Positions 33,066 through 42,800 of a DNA stretch of 64,000 bases are shown in pieces. The DNA is from Paludibaculum fermentans (lineage in GTDB: Bacteria > Acidobacteriota > Terriglobia > Bryobacterales > Bryobacteraceae). Made by a program: the position numbers and the translations under genes. The notes under the pieces were generated by a model. The model was not told where the DNA came from, made no database searches, and was given only the letters and a program-made list of their open reading frames with translations. The number at the start of each line of letters is the position of its first letter. Position 1 is the stretch's first letter. Location of the stretch: positions 7,207,501 to 7,271,500 of the forward strand of contig NZ_CP063849.1 of the NCBI RefSeq assembly GCF_015277775.1, read 5' to 3'.

Positions 33066-35759
33066 ATGAGCTGGCTAACTCGATTCAGGAACGCTCTGCG
33101 GCCGGAACCTCTCGAAACCGAGCTGGAAGACGAATTTCAGGAACACCTCGAGCAGCGCGCCAAACGACTGGAGACAAAAGGTTTGTCGCCCGAGGAGGCC
33201 CGCCGCGAGGCCGCCCTCCGCTTCGGCAACTCCACCCTCATCCGGGAACGCAGCCGAGACATCCGACTCTGGCTGGGCCTCGAAACCGGCCTCCAGGACC
33301 TCCGCTACGGCTGGCGCGCCCTCCGCCGCAACCCGGTCTTCGCCATCACCGCCATCCTCTCCCTCAGCCTCGCCATTGGCGCCAACACAGCCATCTACTC
33401 CGTCGTCGACGCCGCCATCCTGCGCAAACTGCCTGTCCCGGACCCGGACAGTCTGATCTACCTGGCCACTCCGCCCATCCAGCAACCCGGCTCCGAGACC
33501 AGCGACGAGAACACCTCTTTCAACTACCCTGTATTCAATAGCTTTCGGGAGGCGGCTGGCGATTCCGCCCGGTTGGCCGGCGTCGGCTTTCCCGGCCGGG
33601 CCGAAATCAGCGATTCCGCCCCAGGGGCACCCATCGAGAAGGTCACCCGCGCCTATGTTTCCGGAGAGTTCTTCCAGGTATTCGGCGTGACCCCGGCCCT
33701 GGGGCGCCTGTTCACCGCCGCCGAAGACAAGGTCCCCGGTGGCCACCCCGTCATGGTCCTCAGCTACGACTTCTGGCAGCGCCGCTTCCATGGCGACCCT
33801 GGTGTTATCAACCGCACACTGCTCCACGACAAGACTCTGTACACGATCGTCGGGGTGGCGCGAGAGGGCTTCTTCGGCAATGAGCCCAGCCGCTTCGTCG
33901 ACATTTGGGTGCCCACGATGATGTATCAGAAGGAGGCCTTCACCAACGATCGCTGGCAATGGATGCGCATTACGGGGCGGCTCGGCCCCGGCACGACGCG
34001 CGAGCAGTTGGCCGCCCGCTTCCAACCCGTGCTCAGCCAGTCCAACGAGAACAGGCTGAAGCGTATGACGACGGTGCCTGACGTTGTCCGGAAACAGATT
34101 CTGGAGATGAAGATCTTCGTCCAATCCGGTGCCCGCGGCGTATCGACCTTCCGACGGACCTTTGCCCGGCCGCTCTGGGTTGTGCTCTGTGTCGCTGCCG
34201 CCATCCTGCTCATCGCCTGTGCGAATGTCGCCAGCTTGCTCCTGGCCCGGGCCTCGGCCCGCGCTGCCGAGATGGCGATGCGCATCTCTCTCGGTGCGGC
34301 GCGCTTGCGTCTGGTCCGCCAATTGTTGACGGAGAGCCTCATGCTGGCCGGTCTGGCCGGAGTAGCCGGCTGGCTCATCGCCCGATTGGCGGCTCCCGCG
34401 GTCGTCGCGATGCTCGCTACCCCTGGCGACCCCTACCGGTTTGCGCTCGAAATGGACTCTCGTGTCCTCTTGTTCTGTGCGCTCATCTCCGCCCTGGCCA
34501 CCCTGCTCTTTGGCATGCTGCCCGCCTGGCAAGCCTCGGGGACTCAGCCCATGCAGGTGCTGCGCGGCGCGGCCAGCCATGGCGGACGCCTCCGCCTGGG
34601 CCGCCTCTTTGTCAGTGTTCAGGTCGCCTTTGCCTTCTGCCTCGTCATGGCCGGAGCCTGTTTCCTATTCAGCCTAAGAAACTTGCGGGCTGTCGACGCC
34701 GGGTTCGACCCGCACCAGTTGGCCCTCTTCTCCATCAGCAACGAGGTGCCCGCCCAGGAGAAGGCCCCAAAGTCTAATTTGATGATCCAGATGCGAGACC
34801 GCATGGCGGCGCTCTCCGGAGTACAGGCCGCGGCCGTCGCCCCCTGGGTAGTTCTGGAAGGGAGCACCTGGACGGACCAGATCTTTCTGCCCGGCAAATC
34901 GCCCAGTGACCGCGAAGAGATCTTTTACCCGGTGTCGTCCGGCTACATCAACACGATGCGGATGCGCATGTTGGCGGGCCGCGACTTCACGCCGCGCGAG
35001 GCGAACAACGATCCGGTCGTCGCCACCGTGGTCAACATGGCCTTCGTGCGCAGGTACTTCAATTCAGAAGACCCGGAGGCCGCACTGGACAAATCATTTC
35101 AACGCTCCAGCCAGCCCTCGATGGTGACTCACCGTATCGTCGGAGTCGTCAGCGACTCACATTACTCCAGCTTGCGGAAAGCGCCTGTCCCCATCGTCTA
35201 CATGCCGGCGGAGGGCAGCAGTTACTACACCCTGCATGTCCGCTCCAATCTGGACCTGCCTTCGCTAACCAGGCTCGTCGAAAGAGAGGCCGCGGCCGTC
35301 GGCTCAGGCACCCGTCTGCGCGAGGTCACGACGCTCGACACCCTCGTCGGCAACACGCTTCTGCGCGAGCGGCTGCTGGCTGTCATCGGTGGAACCTTCG
35401 CCCTGTTGGGCCTGGTTCTGGCGGCTATCGGCCTGTTCGGCCTGTTGAACTACTCCGTCGCCCGCCGGACCCGCGAAATCGGCATCCGTTCCGCCCTCGG
35501 TGCGCAGCGCGGGGAGATTGTGATGTTGGTGGGCAAGGACTTAGCCGGTATGGTAGGGGGCGGATTGCTCACTGGCCTGGTGGCCTCGCTCGGCCTCATG
35601 ACTCTCGTCCGATCGCTGCTCTTCGGCATACGGACGGTTGATCCGCTCGTCATCGGCTCCGCCACGGCAGTCTTCTCCCTGGTCGCCCTGATGGCCGGAG
35701 CCTTCCCCGCCGGGCGGGCCGCCGCCGTCGATCCGGTCGTGGCCCTCCGCGGCGAGTAG
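33066..35759 (+). CDS. ADOP-type MacB/FtsX-like permease (pair 2)
   Basis: 897 residues with AAGGAGGTCCC before the ATG. The helical N-terminal domain (ETELEDEFQEHLEQRAKRLETKG, SPEEARREAALRFGN) is followed by the first membrane helix (ITAILSLSLAIGANTAIYSVV), a MacB-type periplasmic domain, an FtsX block (ACANVASLLLARASARAAEMAMRISLGAARLRLVRQLLTES region), a second periplasmic domain and the final FtsX block ending in DPVVALRGE. No ATPase is encoded nearby. It is paralogous to the other two permeases. Its stop is three bases from the convergent porin stop, leaving no room for a separate terminator. Confidence 0.92.
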   Translation: MSWLTRFRNALRPEPLETELEDEFQEHLEQRAKRLETKGLSPEEARREAALRFGNSTLIRERSRDIRLWLGLETGLQDLRYGWRALRRNPVFAITAILSLSLAIGANTAIYSVVDAAILRKLPVPDPDSLIYLATPPIQQPGSETSDENTSFNYPVFNSFREAAGDSARLAGVGFPGRAEISDSAPGAPIEKVTRAYVSGEFFQVFGVTPALGRLFTAAEDKVPGGHPVMVLSYDFWQRRFHGDPGVINRTLLHDKTLYTIVGVAREGFFGNEPSRFVDIWVPTMMYQKEAFTNDRWQWMRITGRLGPGTTREQLAARFQPVLSQSNENRLKRMTTVPDVVRKQILEMKIFVQSGARGVSTFRRTFARPLWVVLCVAAAILLIACANVASLLLARASARAAEMAMRISLGAARLRLVRQLLTESLMLAGLAGVAGWLIARLAAPAVVAMLATPGDPYRFALEMDSRVLLFCALISALATLLFGMLPAWQASGTQPMQVLRGAASHGGRLRLGRLFVSVQVAFAFCLVMAGACFLFSLRNLRAVDAGFDPHQLALFSISNEVPAQEKAPKSNLMIQMRDRMAALSGVQAAAVAPWVVLEGSTWTDQIFLPGKSPSDREEIFYPVSSGYINTMRMRMLAGRDFTPREANNDPVVATVVNMAFVRRYFNSEDPEAALDKSFQRSSQPSMVTHRIVGVVSDSHYSSLRKAPVPIVYMPAEGSSYYTLHVRSNLDLPSLTRLVEREAAAVGSGTRLREVTTLDTLVGNTLLRERLLAVIGGTFALLGLVLAAIGLFGLLNYSVARRTREIGIRSALGAQRGEIVMLVGKDLAGMVGGGLLTGLVASLGLMTLVRSLLFGIRTVDPLVIGSATAVFSLVALMAGAFPAGRAAAVDPVVALRGE

Positions 35760-35762
35760 GCG

Positions 35763-37205
35763 CTAGAACTTATAGTTCAGCTCAATGTAGGAGAACTGGG
35801 CATTCTGGTCGTTCGGGTAGATCGCCCGCATGGCCGTCTTGCCGTCCACATAGGCGTAGAAGCCCGTGATACTCCAGTTCTTGTTGATGGTCCAGTCGAT
35901 GCTCGTATCCCACTGATTGGCCAAGCTCTTCGCCTTGCCCGTGTTGCGGCCGATGAAGCCGAAGCTCCACGGCTGGAACGCTCCGCCGCCGACATACCAG
36001 AGGTCGTTCCGGTTGGACAGGCTCAGCGAATGGAACTCAGACCGGATGGTCACGGCCTTGTGCGGCCGCAGCGCCAGGATGCCGTAGATGTCCTGGTTAT
36101 TCATCATGTTATAGAAGGGGATGCGCGCATAGGGCCGTGGCGTCGGCAGCATCTGGAAGTACGAACCGTGCTTGTTGTCCGTCGGGTCGTTGTCGCCGCC
36201 TGTTCGCGTAACCCCGCCCATCAGCCACGGCTTCAGCTTCGCCATCACTTTGGGCTGCCAGCCCGCTTCCAGGTCGAAGGCATTCGACCGGTGATCCTGC
36301 CTGCCCCACTTGCCGCTCTGCAGCATGCCCCACAGCATGAAGTCGAAGATGCCGGCCGAGGACTCGATTTTGTGCAGATAGTGGCCGCCATACGTCCCGA
36401 TACGGATGTTGTTCATATCCGCCAGCCGCACGGCCGCCGCCCGGTTGTCCGTCTTCAGGACGTGGCGCCAATCCTGGTAGTACACCGCCAGGGCGCGCCA
36501 CTCACCCACGTTCTTCCCCTTGCCCACCTGGCCGGTCGCCGAGCCGTACGAGAAGCCGGTTTTCAGGTTGCCCCAGCCGTCCACCTGGAACGCGCCGCGC
36601 GTTGTCAGGGCACTGACCACCGAATAGGTGATGGCGCCCTTCGATGCCTTGTACTCGAACCCGTCGAAGCTGCGGCCCACATGCGACCAGCCAAATGGCC
36701 CGATCAGCCGCTGGTTGACGCGGTCGCGCTTGAGCGCCGCCAGGGTTGCGTCCTTCGGGGTGACTTCTCCGCCGTCCATCCACTCGAAGCGGCCCACCCG
36801 CAGGCTCTGGTCCTTGTCGCCAAACAGCCCCTTAAAGCGCAGATAGCCCTGCTTGGGGAAAATCATCGCGGCATGGCGGCGTGCGCTGTTCGCGCCGAAG
36901 TAGTTGCCGCCCAACCCGAGCTGAAGCTGCGGAGCCGGGGCGATCGCATCGTTGGGAAGACCCAACAGGAACGGCGCCGCCAGCTCAAACTGCCAGTCCA
37001 CCTTCTTCGCCGTCTGCGCGAAGCTCAGCTTGAAGATGTTGCCGCTGAACGCATAGTCGTTGTTGGCCGCCCCCTGGAAGTAGTCCCAGATTTCGGTCCT
37101 GGAGCGCAGGCTCCCGCTGATGGTGACGTTGCCTACCTTAATAGGATCCTGGCCGAAGGCGGCGGCGGTCCAGAGACAACTGACGACAAGTAGGGTGTAA
37201 CGCAT
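35763..37205 (-). CDS. Outer-membrane alginate-export-family-like porin
   Basis: 480 residues: signal peptide (MRYTLLVVSCLWTAAAFGQ), then alternating amphipathic strands with many aromatic residues at strand ends (SGSLRSRTEIWDYF, LRVGRFEWMDGGE, GFEYKASKGAITYSV, SITGFYAYVDGKTAM), and a terminal Phe (FSYIELNYKF) used for insertion by the BAM machinery. The SLRSRTEIWDYF start and RVGRFEW motif fit AlgE-like 'alginate export' barrels, a family whose substrates vary widely. No alginate genes are nearby, so a general anionic solute or polysaccharide channel is as likely. Confidence 0.8.
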   Translation of the reverse strand: MRYTLLVVSCLWTAAAFGQDPIKVGNVTISGSLRSRTEIWDYFQGAANNDYAFSGNIFKLSFAQTAKKVDWQFELAAPFLLGLPNDAIAPAPQLQLGLGGNYFGANSARRHAAMIFPKQGYLRFKGLFGDKDQSLRVGRFEWMDGGEVTPKDATLAALKRDRVNQRLIGPFGWSHVGRSFDGFEYKASKGAITYSVVSALTTRGAFQVDGWGNLKTGFSYGSATGQVGKGKNVGEWRALAVYYQDWRHVLKTDNRAAAVRLADMNNIRIGTYGGHYLHKIESSAGIFDFMLWGMLQSGKWGRQDHRSNAFDLEAGWQPKVMAKLKPWLMGGVTRTGGDNDPTDNKHGSYFQMLPTPRPYARIPFYNMMNNQDIYGILALRPHKAVTIRSEFHSLSLSNRNDLWYVGGGAFQPWSFGFIGRNTGKAKSLANQWDTSIDWTINKNWSITGFYAYVDGKTAMRAIYPNDQNAQFSYIELNYKF

Positions 37206-37477
37206 GGAGGTGTTGGCAATCCCAGAGATTTAAACGCGACTGTGACCTGGCTACCCGAGGAGGTGTCACCCATCATACTAAGTTCCAATCGACGAAAGAT
37301 ATGCCGGAAATGGACCGACGGTACCGCAGGGTCCAGAATGCATTCCTCAGGCCGCTCCACGCGCCAGGGAGGCGCCGGCAGGCGGTTTCCACCATAAGCG
37401 GGATCCAAGTTTTCAATTCCCCTCGCCAGAATCTACCCATTCGATAGCCTGATGGGACGCTACACTAAGGATGACCC

Positions 37478-38656
37478 ATGAACCGTAACGGGCTCCTGCT
37501 GTGCCTGATCAGCTCTCTTGCACTCGCCGCTTGTCATGCCTCGGAGGGTCCGGCGACCTCCACCACGAAATCCGCTCCTGAAAAAACCGCGGTTGAACCG
37601 GCGAAACCCGCCAACCGCGAAGCCGATGACGCCGCCCGATTCCTCGCCGGCATGCCCGGCCGGGAAGGCAGCGCCTACAAGGCTCTCGAAAGCCAGAAGG
37701 CGTGGATCGACCACGCCCGGCAGATGGACGAAGCCTGGGCCGGCTTCGAGAAGCGCCGCAAGGCGGGGATGACCAAGTTCCAGCAGGCTGAACTGGTGGG
37801 CGCGCCGGTGGACGGCAGCCCCATCTGGTATCCGTTTTCCGGCGGCGACGCGCTGACCATGCTGGTGTTCTTCCCCGGTCACACTACTTATTCCATGGCC
37901 GCGCTGGAACCGCCCGGCCGCATACCCACTGCGGCTCAGTTCGAGAAGCTCGACCTGGGCAAGGAGCTGCCGCAAATCGCCAGCACCCTTTCCTCCCTGC
38001 TGGGCAAGAGCTTCTTTGTCACGCGCGAGATGGACCGTCAACTGCGTGGCCAGGTCACCGATGGTGTGGCCGAGCCGATGCTGATCCTGCTGGCGCGGCT
38101 GGGCTACCAGATCAATGGCTACCAGTACGTCCAACTGGACGAAAACGGGAAGCTCGTTCCGCGCGGCGTGGACACCCAGCGCGCGGCTTTCGGTAGAAAC
38201 CGCGGCCTGTCCCTGGACATCGAACGGGCGGGCGAGAAGCCGGCCACCCTCGTCTACATCTCGCTGAACCTGGACGACGCCCACATGAAGGACAACCCGG
38301 CGTTTAAGACCTACGTGGCCGGGCTGGGCAAGAGTTGCACGCTGCTGAAGTCGACCTCCTACATGATGCACAGCGACGGCTTCAAGCTCATCCGCCAGAT
38401 GGTGCTGGACGACAGCGCCCTGATCATCCAGGACGACTCCGGTGTGCCGTGGAAGTACTTCACGCCGGAACACTGGCAGGTCCAGCTCTATGGCGATTAC
38501 GTGTCGCCGTTCGGCGCGGACTTCCAGTTCCGCACCCAGAAGGACCTGCGGGCGGCCTACGAAGCGCAGCGCAAGGACGTCAAGCCGATGGCCTTCCGCA
38601 TGGGCTACGGCGCAGGCAAGATCGAATCGAATCTGCAGGTTGCGCGGCGGAAGTAG
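37478..38656 (+). CDS. Lipoprotein of unknown function
   Basis: 392 residues with AAGGA before the ATG. The lipobox LAAC (Cys19) after a hydrophobic core marks a lipoprotein; a Pro/Lys/Thr-rich linker (about 22-48) leads to a folded region. Features seen include PVDGSPIWYPFSGGDALTMLVFFPG, a MHSDGFKLIRQMVLDDSALIIQDDSGVPWKYF segment and LYGDYVSPFGADFQF. The family is not recognised, though proteins of this layout occur in Acidobacteria and Bacteroidetes. It is a single gene bounded by its own terminator. Confidence 0.75.
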   Translation: MNRNGLLLCLISSLALAACHASEGPATSTTKSAPEKTAVEPAKPANREADDAARFLAGMPGREGSAYKALESQKAWIDHARQMDEAWAGFEKRRKAGMTKFQQAELVGAPVDGSPIWYPFSGGDALTMLVFFPGHTTYSMAALEPPGRIPTAAQFEKLDLGKELPQIASTLSSLLGKSFFVTREMDRQLRGQVTDGVAEPMLILLARLGYQINGYQYVQLDENGKLVPRGVDTQRAAFGRNRGLSLDIERAGEKPATLVYISLNLDDAHMKDNPAFKTYVAGLGKSCTLLKSTSYMMHSDGFKLIRQMVLDDSALIIQDDSGVPWKYFTPEHWQVQLYGDYVSPFGADFQFRTQKDLRAAYEAQRKDVKPMAFRMGYGAGKIESNLQVARRK

Positions 38657-38682
38657 ACTTTACTCCAGCACAACAGATCATT

Positions 38683-38713
38683 CGTACGGGGCGGAGCCGA
38701 TCCGCCCCGTACG
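38683..38713 (+). terminator. Hairpin after the lipoprotein gene
   Basis: A perfect 13-bp stem (CGTACGGGGCGGA, 38683-38695, with 38701-38713) and a 5-base loop start 27 bases after the stop codon. Only three Ts follow, so Rho-independence is weak, but stem stability is high. Confidence 0.65.
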
Positions 38714-38731
38714 CGCGTTTGGACGCGAAAA

Positions 38732-38764
38732 AGCCCGGAGCGCCTGGTCAGGGCGCGCCGGGCT
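38732..38764 (-). terminator. Rho-independent terminator of the DUF4097 gene
   Basis: The stem AGCCCGG/CCGGGCT plus GCGCC/GGCGC, with one mismatch between them, is followed on the minus strand by TTTTTCG. It lies 25 bases past the stop at 38789. Confidence 0.8.
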
Positions 38765-38788
38765 GGAATTCCCGCAGGAGAGGGACAG

Positions 38789-39724
38789 TTACTTCTTCAA
38801 AAGCCGGATATTGCCGTTGGAGCTGGTCAGGTCCAGCAGCGCGCCGCCGCCATTCAGTTGGCCACTCACCTTGGTCTTGCTGAACTGGTTGGTGTTGATG
38901 GAGATGTCCGAGGTGATGCTGCCGTTCGAGGTCGAGGCGCGCAGGTCGGCATGGATGTTCTCGGGCACGCGCAGGTTGATGGACGAGTTCGAGGTGCTGG
39001 CGCGGATCGCATTGTTATTCCAGGAGTCGAGTGTCGCGTTGATGCTGCCGTTGGAGCTCTCAAGCTCCATCGACCGGCCGGTCTCCAGCGAAACCACCTG
39101 GGCGTCGATCGAGGCATTCGACGTGTGGGCATTGAAGGCGCCCTCCACGCCGTCGGCCTTGATGCGGCCGTTGGAGGTGACGAGGGTGGCCGCGCCCTTG
39201 AACTTATCCAGCTCGATGCTGGAGTTGGACGTGGTGGCTTCCAGTGAGCCTTCGACGTTCCAGACACGGATGGAGCCATTGGACGTCTTCAGCCGGGCAC
39301 TGCCCTGGATGGACTCAATCCGCATGCTGCCGTTCGAGGTCTGGATGTTGTCGAGAATCACCTTCCTGGGGAGCTTGATCACGAAGCGGGCTCCGCAATT
39401 GCAGTTGCGCTCGATAGGGCGCAGGGCTCGAATGCGAATCGAGCCGGGGTCGGAAATGACGTCGATCTTCAGGTCTTTCATGACCTCTTCGCGCGATGCG
39501 TACTTCGTTCCGCTGATGTCGACGCGGTCTCCATCCCAGCCGAGTACCTCAACGGAGCCATTGAAGGTCTCCAGTACGACACGGCCGCCGGGGGTGAGCT
39601 TGTGCTGATAGGAGAACTCCTCCTTATACCGGTCTGAGCTGCCCCAGTCCGACGGATCGATGTCGCAACCGGTGAGCGTGAGGGTTCCAAAGACTAGTGA
39701 GAGAGCGAGCCAGTTTCGTTGCAT
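38789..39724 (-). CDS. DUF4097-type adhesin-like lipoprotein
   Basis: 311 residues from ATG 39724 (GAGG five bases before it). The lipobox LTGC (Cys19) ends the signal peptide. The body is a run of ~20-residue beta-strand repeats with the hallmark [ST]SNG[SR]I: LETFNGSVEV, TSNGSMRI, TSNGSIRV, TSNSSIEL, TSNGRIKA, TSNASIDA, SSNGSINA, TSNSSINL, TSNGSITS and SSNGNIRL. This is the DUF4097 beta-solenoid ('putative adhesin') pattern. A CNCG motif near 98 is unusual in such a domain. It is surface- or periplasm-exposed; binding partner unknown. It is divergent from pyruvate carboxylase. Confidence 0.9.
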   Translation of the reverse strand: MQRNWLALSLVFGTLTLTGCDIDPSDWGSSDRYKEEFSYQHKLTPGGRVVLETFNGSVEVLGWDGDRVDISGTKYASREEVMKDLKIDVISDPGSIRIRALRPIERNCNCGARFVIKLPRKVILDNIQTSNGSMRIESIQGSARLKTSNGSIRVWNVEGSLEATTSNSSIELDKFKGAATLVTSNGRIKADGVEGAFNAHTSNASIDAQVVSLETGRSMELESSNGSINATLDSWNNNAIRASTSNSSINLRVPENIHADLRASTSNGSITSDISINTNQFSKTKVSGQLNGGGALLDLTSSNGNIRLLKK

Positions 39725-39894
39725 AGAGACCTCGTCGTCTTTACTACGGACCAAGCGGTCCCAATGTTCCGAAACTTCGCCCTTGGGATCAAAAAACCTG
39801 GCCGGGCGCCGGCGCTCCCGATCCTGGCCAAGCGGCTGGAAACTGGCGTACAGATTGGGTGTCCGGGCTTGGGCGCCATGTTAGCCTGAACTTA

Positions 39895-42800
39895 ATGAAG
39901 AAGTTACTGGCGCTGAACAGAGGGGAAATTGCGATCCGGATCTTCCGTGCCGCCAACGAGTTAGGGCTCGGAACGGTGGCTATCTACAGCCAGGAAGACC
40001 GGTTGAGCCTGCATCGCTTCAAGGCCGACGAGGCGTACCTGATTGGCGAGGGCATGGGCCCTGTCCAGGCCTATCTGGACGTCGAGGGCATCGTTTCGCT
40101 GGCCAAGGAGAAGGGTGTCGATTTCATCCACCCGGGGTACGGATTCCTGAGTGAGAACCCGGCCCTGCCCAAGGCTTGCGCGGCCGCGGGGATCACCTTC
40201 GTGGGTCCCAGCGAACGGATTCTGGGGATGCTGGGCGACAAGACCGCGGCCCGGCGCCTGGCGCACGAGGCGGGTGTTCCGACCCTGCCTGGCACCGAGA
40301 AGCCCGCGGCGAGCTTCGAGCAGGCCAAAAAGCTGGCTCCGAAGATCGGTTTCCCCTTGATTCTAAAGGCGGCCTTCGGTGGCGGCGGACGTGGCATGCG
40401 CGTCGTCAACAAGCCCGAGGAACTGGAAGCGCGGTTCCATGAAGCGACGGCCGAGGCGCAGGCTGCGTTCGGCAACGGCGCGGTGTTCATGGAGCGCTAC
40501 ATCCGGCGCGCCAAGCACGTGGAAGTGCAGATTCTAGGCGATACGCACGGCAACATGGTCCACCTGTGGGAGCGCGACTGCAGCGTACAGCGGCGTCACC
40601 AGAAGGTGGTGGAAGTGGCTCCGGCGTTCGGGCTGGACATGAAGATCCGCGAGGGTCTATGCGCCGCGGCGGTGAAACTGTGCTCGCATGCCAAGTACTA
40701 CAGCGCCGGCACGGTGGAGTTCCTGGTGGACGTGGACTCCGTCGAATGGTTCTTCATCGAAGTCAACCCGCGCGTCCAGGTGGAGCACACGGTCACCGAG
40801 GAAGTGACGGGCATCGACATTGTGCGGGCGCAGATCCAGGTGGCCCATGGGCTAGAACTGCACGGCGCTGAGATGGGGATTCCGGCGCAGGACGAGATCC
40901 GGGTGACCGGCGCGGCGCTGCAGTGCCGGGTGACGACCGAGGATCCGGCCAAGAACTTCCTGCCTGATTACGGCAAGATTCAGACCTACCGGTCACCGGC
41001 CGGCTTTGGTGTGCGCCTGGACGGTGCGTCGGCCTATGGCGGCGCGGTGATCACGCCGTACTACGACTCGCTGCTGGTGAAGGTGACGACGCGCGGCAAC
41101 AACTTCGTGCAGGCCTGCCAGCGCATGGACCGCGTGCTGCGCGAGTTCCGTATTCGCGGCGTGAAGACGAACATCCCGTTCCTCGAGAACGTGATCCACA
41201 ACGCGAAGTTCCAGGCGGGCGAGGCGACGACAACCTTCCTGGAGCAGACGCCGGAGCTGTTCCGGTTCAAGGCCCGGCAGGACCGGGCGACCCGGCTGCT
41301 CACCTATTTGGGCGACGTGATGGTGAACGGCAATCCGGAGATGACAAACCGCGTGGCGCCGGCGGTGACGCGGGTGGCTCCGGTACCGGAGCACAACGCG
41401 GCCGAGCCGCCCAAGGGTACCCGGCAACTGCTGGACGAGTTGGGCGCGGCCGGGTTTGCCGAGTGGACCCGCAGCCAGAAGCGGCTGCTCATCACGGATA
41501 CGACGATGCGCGACGCGCATCAGAGCCTGATGGCGACCCGCATGCGGACCTACGACATGCTGCAGATCGCCAACTACTATTCGCACCGTCTGAGCGGGCT
41601 GTACAGCCTGGAGATGTGGGGCGGGGCGACGTTCGACGTGACCATGCGGTTCCTGCACGAGGATCCGTGGATGCGGCTGCGGCGGCTGCGCGAACTGATT
41701 CCCAACATCTGCTTCCAGATGCTGTTCCGGGCGTCGAACGCGGTGGGTTACACGGCCTATCCGGACAACGCCGTGCGGCGGTTCGTCGAGGTGGCGGCGG
41801 ACGAAGGCATGGACATCTTCCGCATCTTCGATTCGCTGAACTGGCTGCCGAACATGAAGGTGGCCATGGAGGCGGTGCGGCGGACGCCCAAGGTGTGCGA
41901 GGCGGCCATCTGCTACACCGGCGACATCCTGGATCCGAAGCGCGACAAGTATCCGCTGGCCTACTACGTGAAGATGGCCAAGGAACTGGAGAAGATGGGC
42001 GCGCACGTCCTGGCCATCAAGGACATGGCGGGTCTATTGAAGCCCTATGCGGCGCACAAGCTGGTGAAGGCACTGAAGGAAGAAGTCGGGCTGCCGCTGC
42101 ACTTCCACACGCACGACACCAGCGGCTTGAACGCGGCTTCCATCCTGAAGGCGAGCGAAGCCGGGGTGGATGCGGTGGACGCGGCGCTGTCGTCGATGAG
42201 CGGCTCGACGTCGCAGCCGAACCTGAACTCGATTGTGGCCGCGCTGCAGCATGACAAGACGCGCGGGACGGGGCTCGATTTCGAAGCGCTGAACCGGGCA
42301 TCGGATTACTGGGAAGTGGTGCGGGCGAATTACGCTCCGTTTGATACGGCGCCGCGGTCGGGTACGGCGGATGTGTACATCCACGAGATGCCGGGCGGGC
42401 AGTATACGAACCTGCGCGAGCAGGCCGAGAACCTGGGCCTGGGTCCAAGATGGCCTGAGATTGCCCGGATGTATGCCGATGTGAACCACGCCTTCGGCGA
42501 CATCGTGAAGGTGACGCCGTCCAGCAAAGTGGTGGGCGACATGGCGCTGTTCCTGATCCAGCACGGGATGACCGTGAAGGAGTTCGAGAACCTTGGCGCG
42601 GGCCACAGCCTGAACATACCGAACTCGGTAGTAGAGATGTTCGAAGGGACGCTGGGCGAGCCGGAAGGCGGCTGGCCGAAGAAGATCTCGAACGTGATTT
42701 TGAAGGGTAAGAAGGCGGGCAAGGGCCGGCCGGGCGCCAAGCTGGCGCCGGTGCAGTTCGACGAGATTCGGACAGTGGTGGAGAAGAAGACGGGCCACAA

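Noticed and set aside
33075-34580. 501-codon - strand frame opposite permease 2
   Set aside because: Composition is Gly/Glu/Asp/Val-rich shadow sequence; the + strand permease motifs are unequivocal.
37206-37477. Replication origin near the composition shift
   Set aside because: No TTATNCACA-type DnaA box cluster and no dnaA, dnaN or parAB nearby.
37460-38473. 337-codon - strand frame opposite the lipoprotein gene
   Set aside because: No start context or domain; the + strand has a ribosome site and a lipobox.
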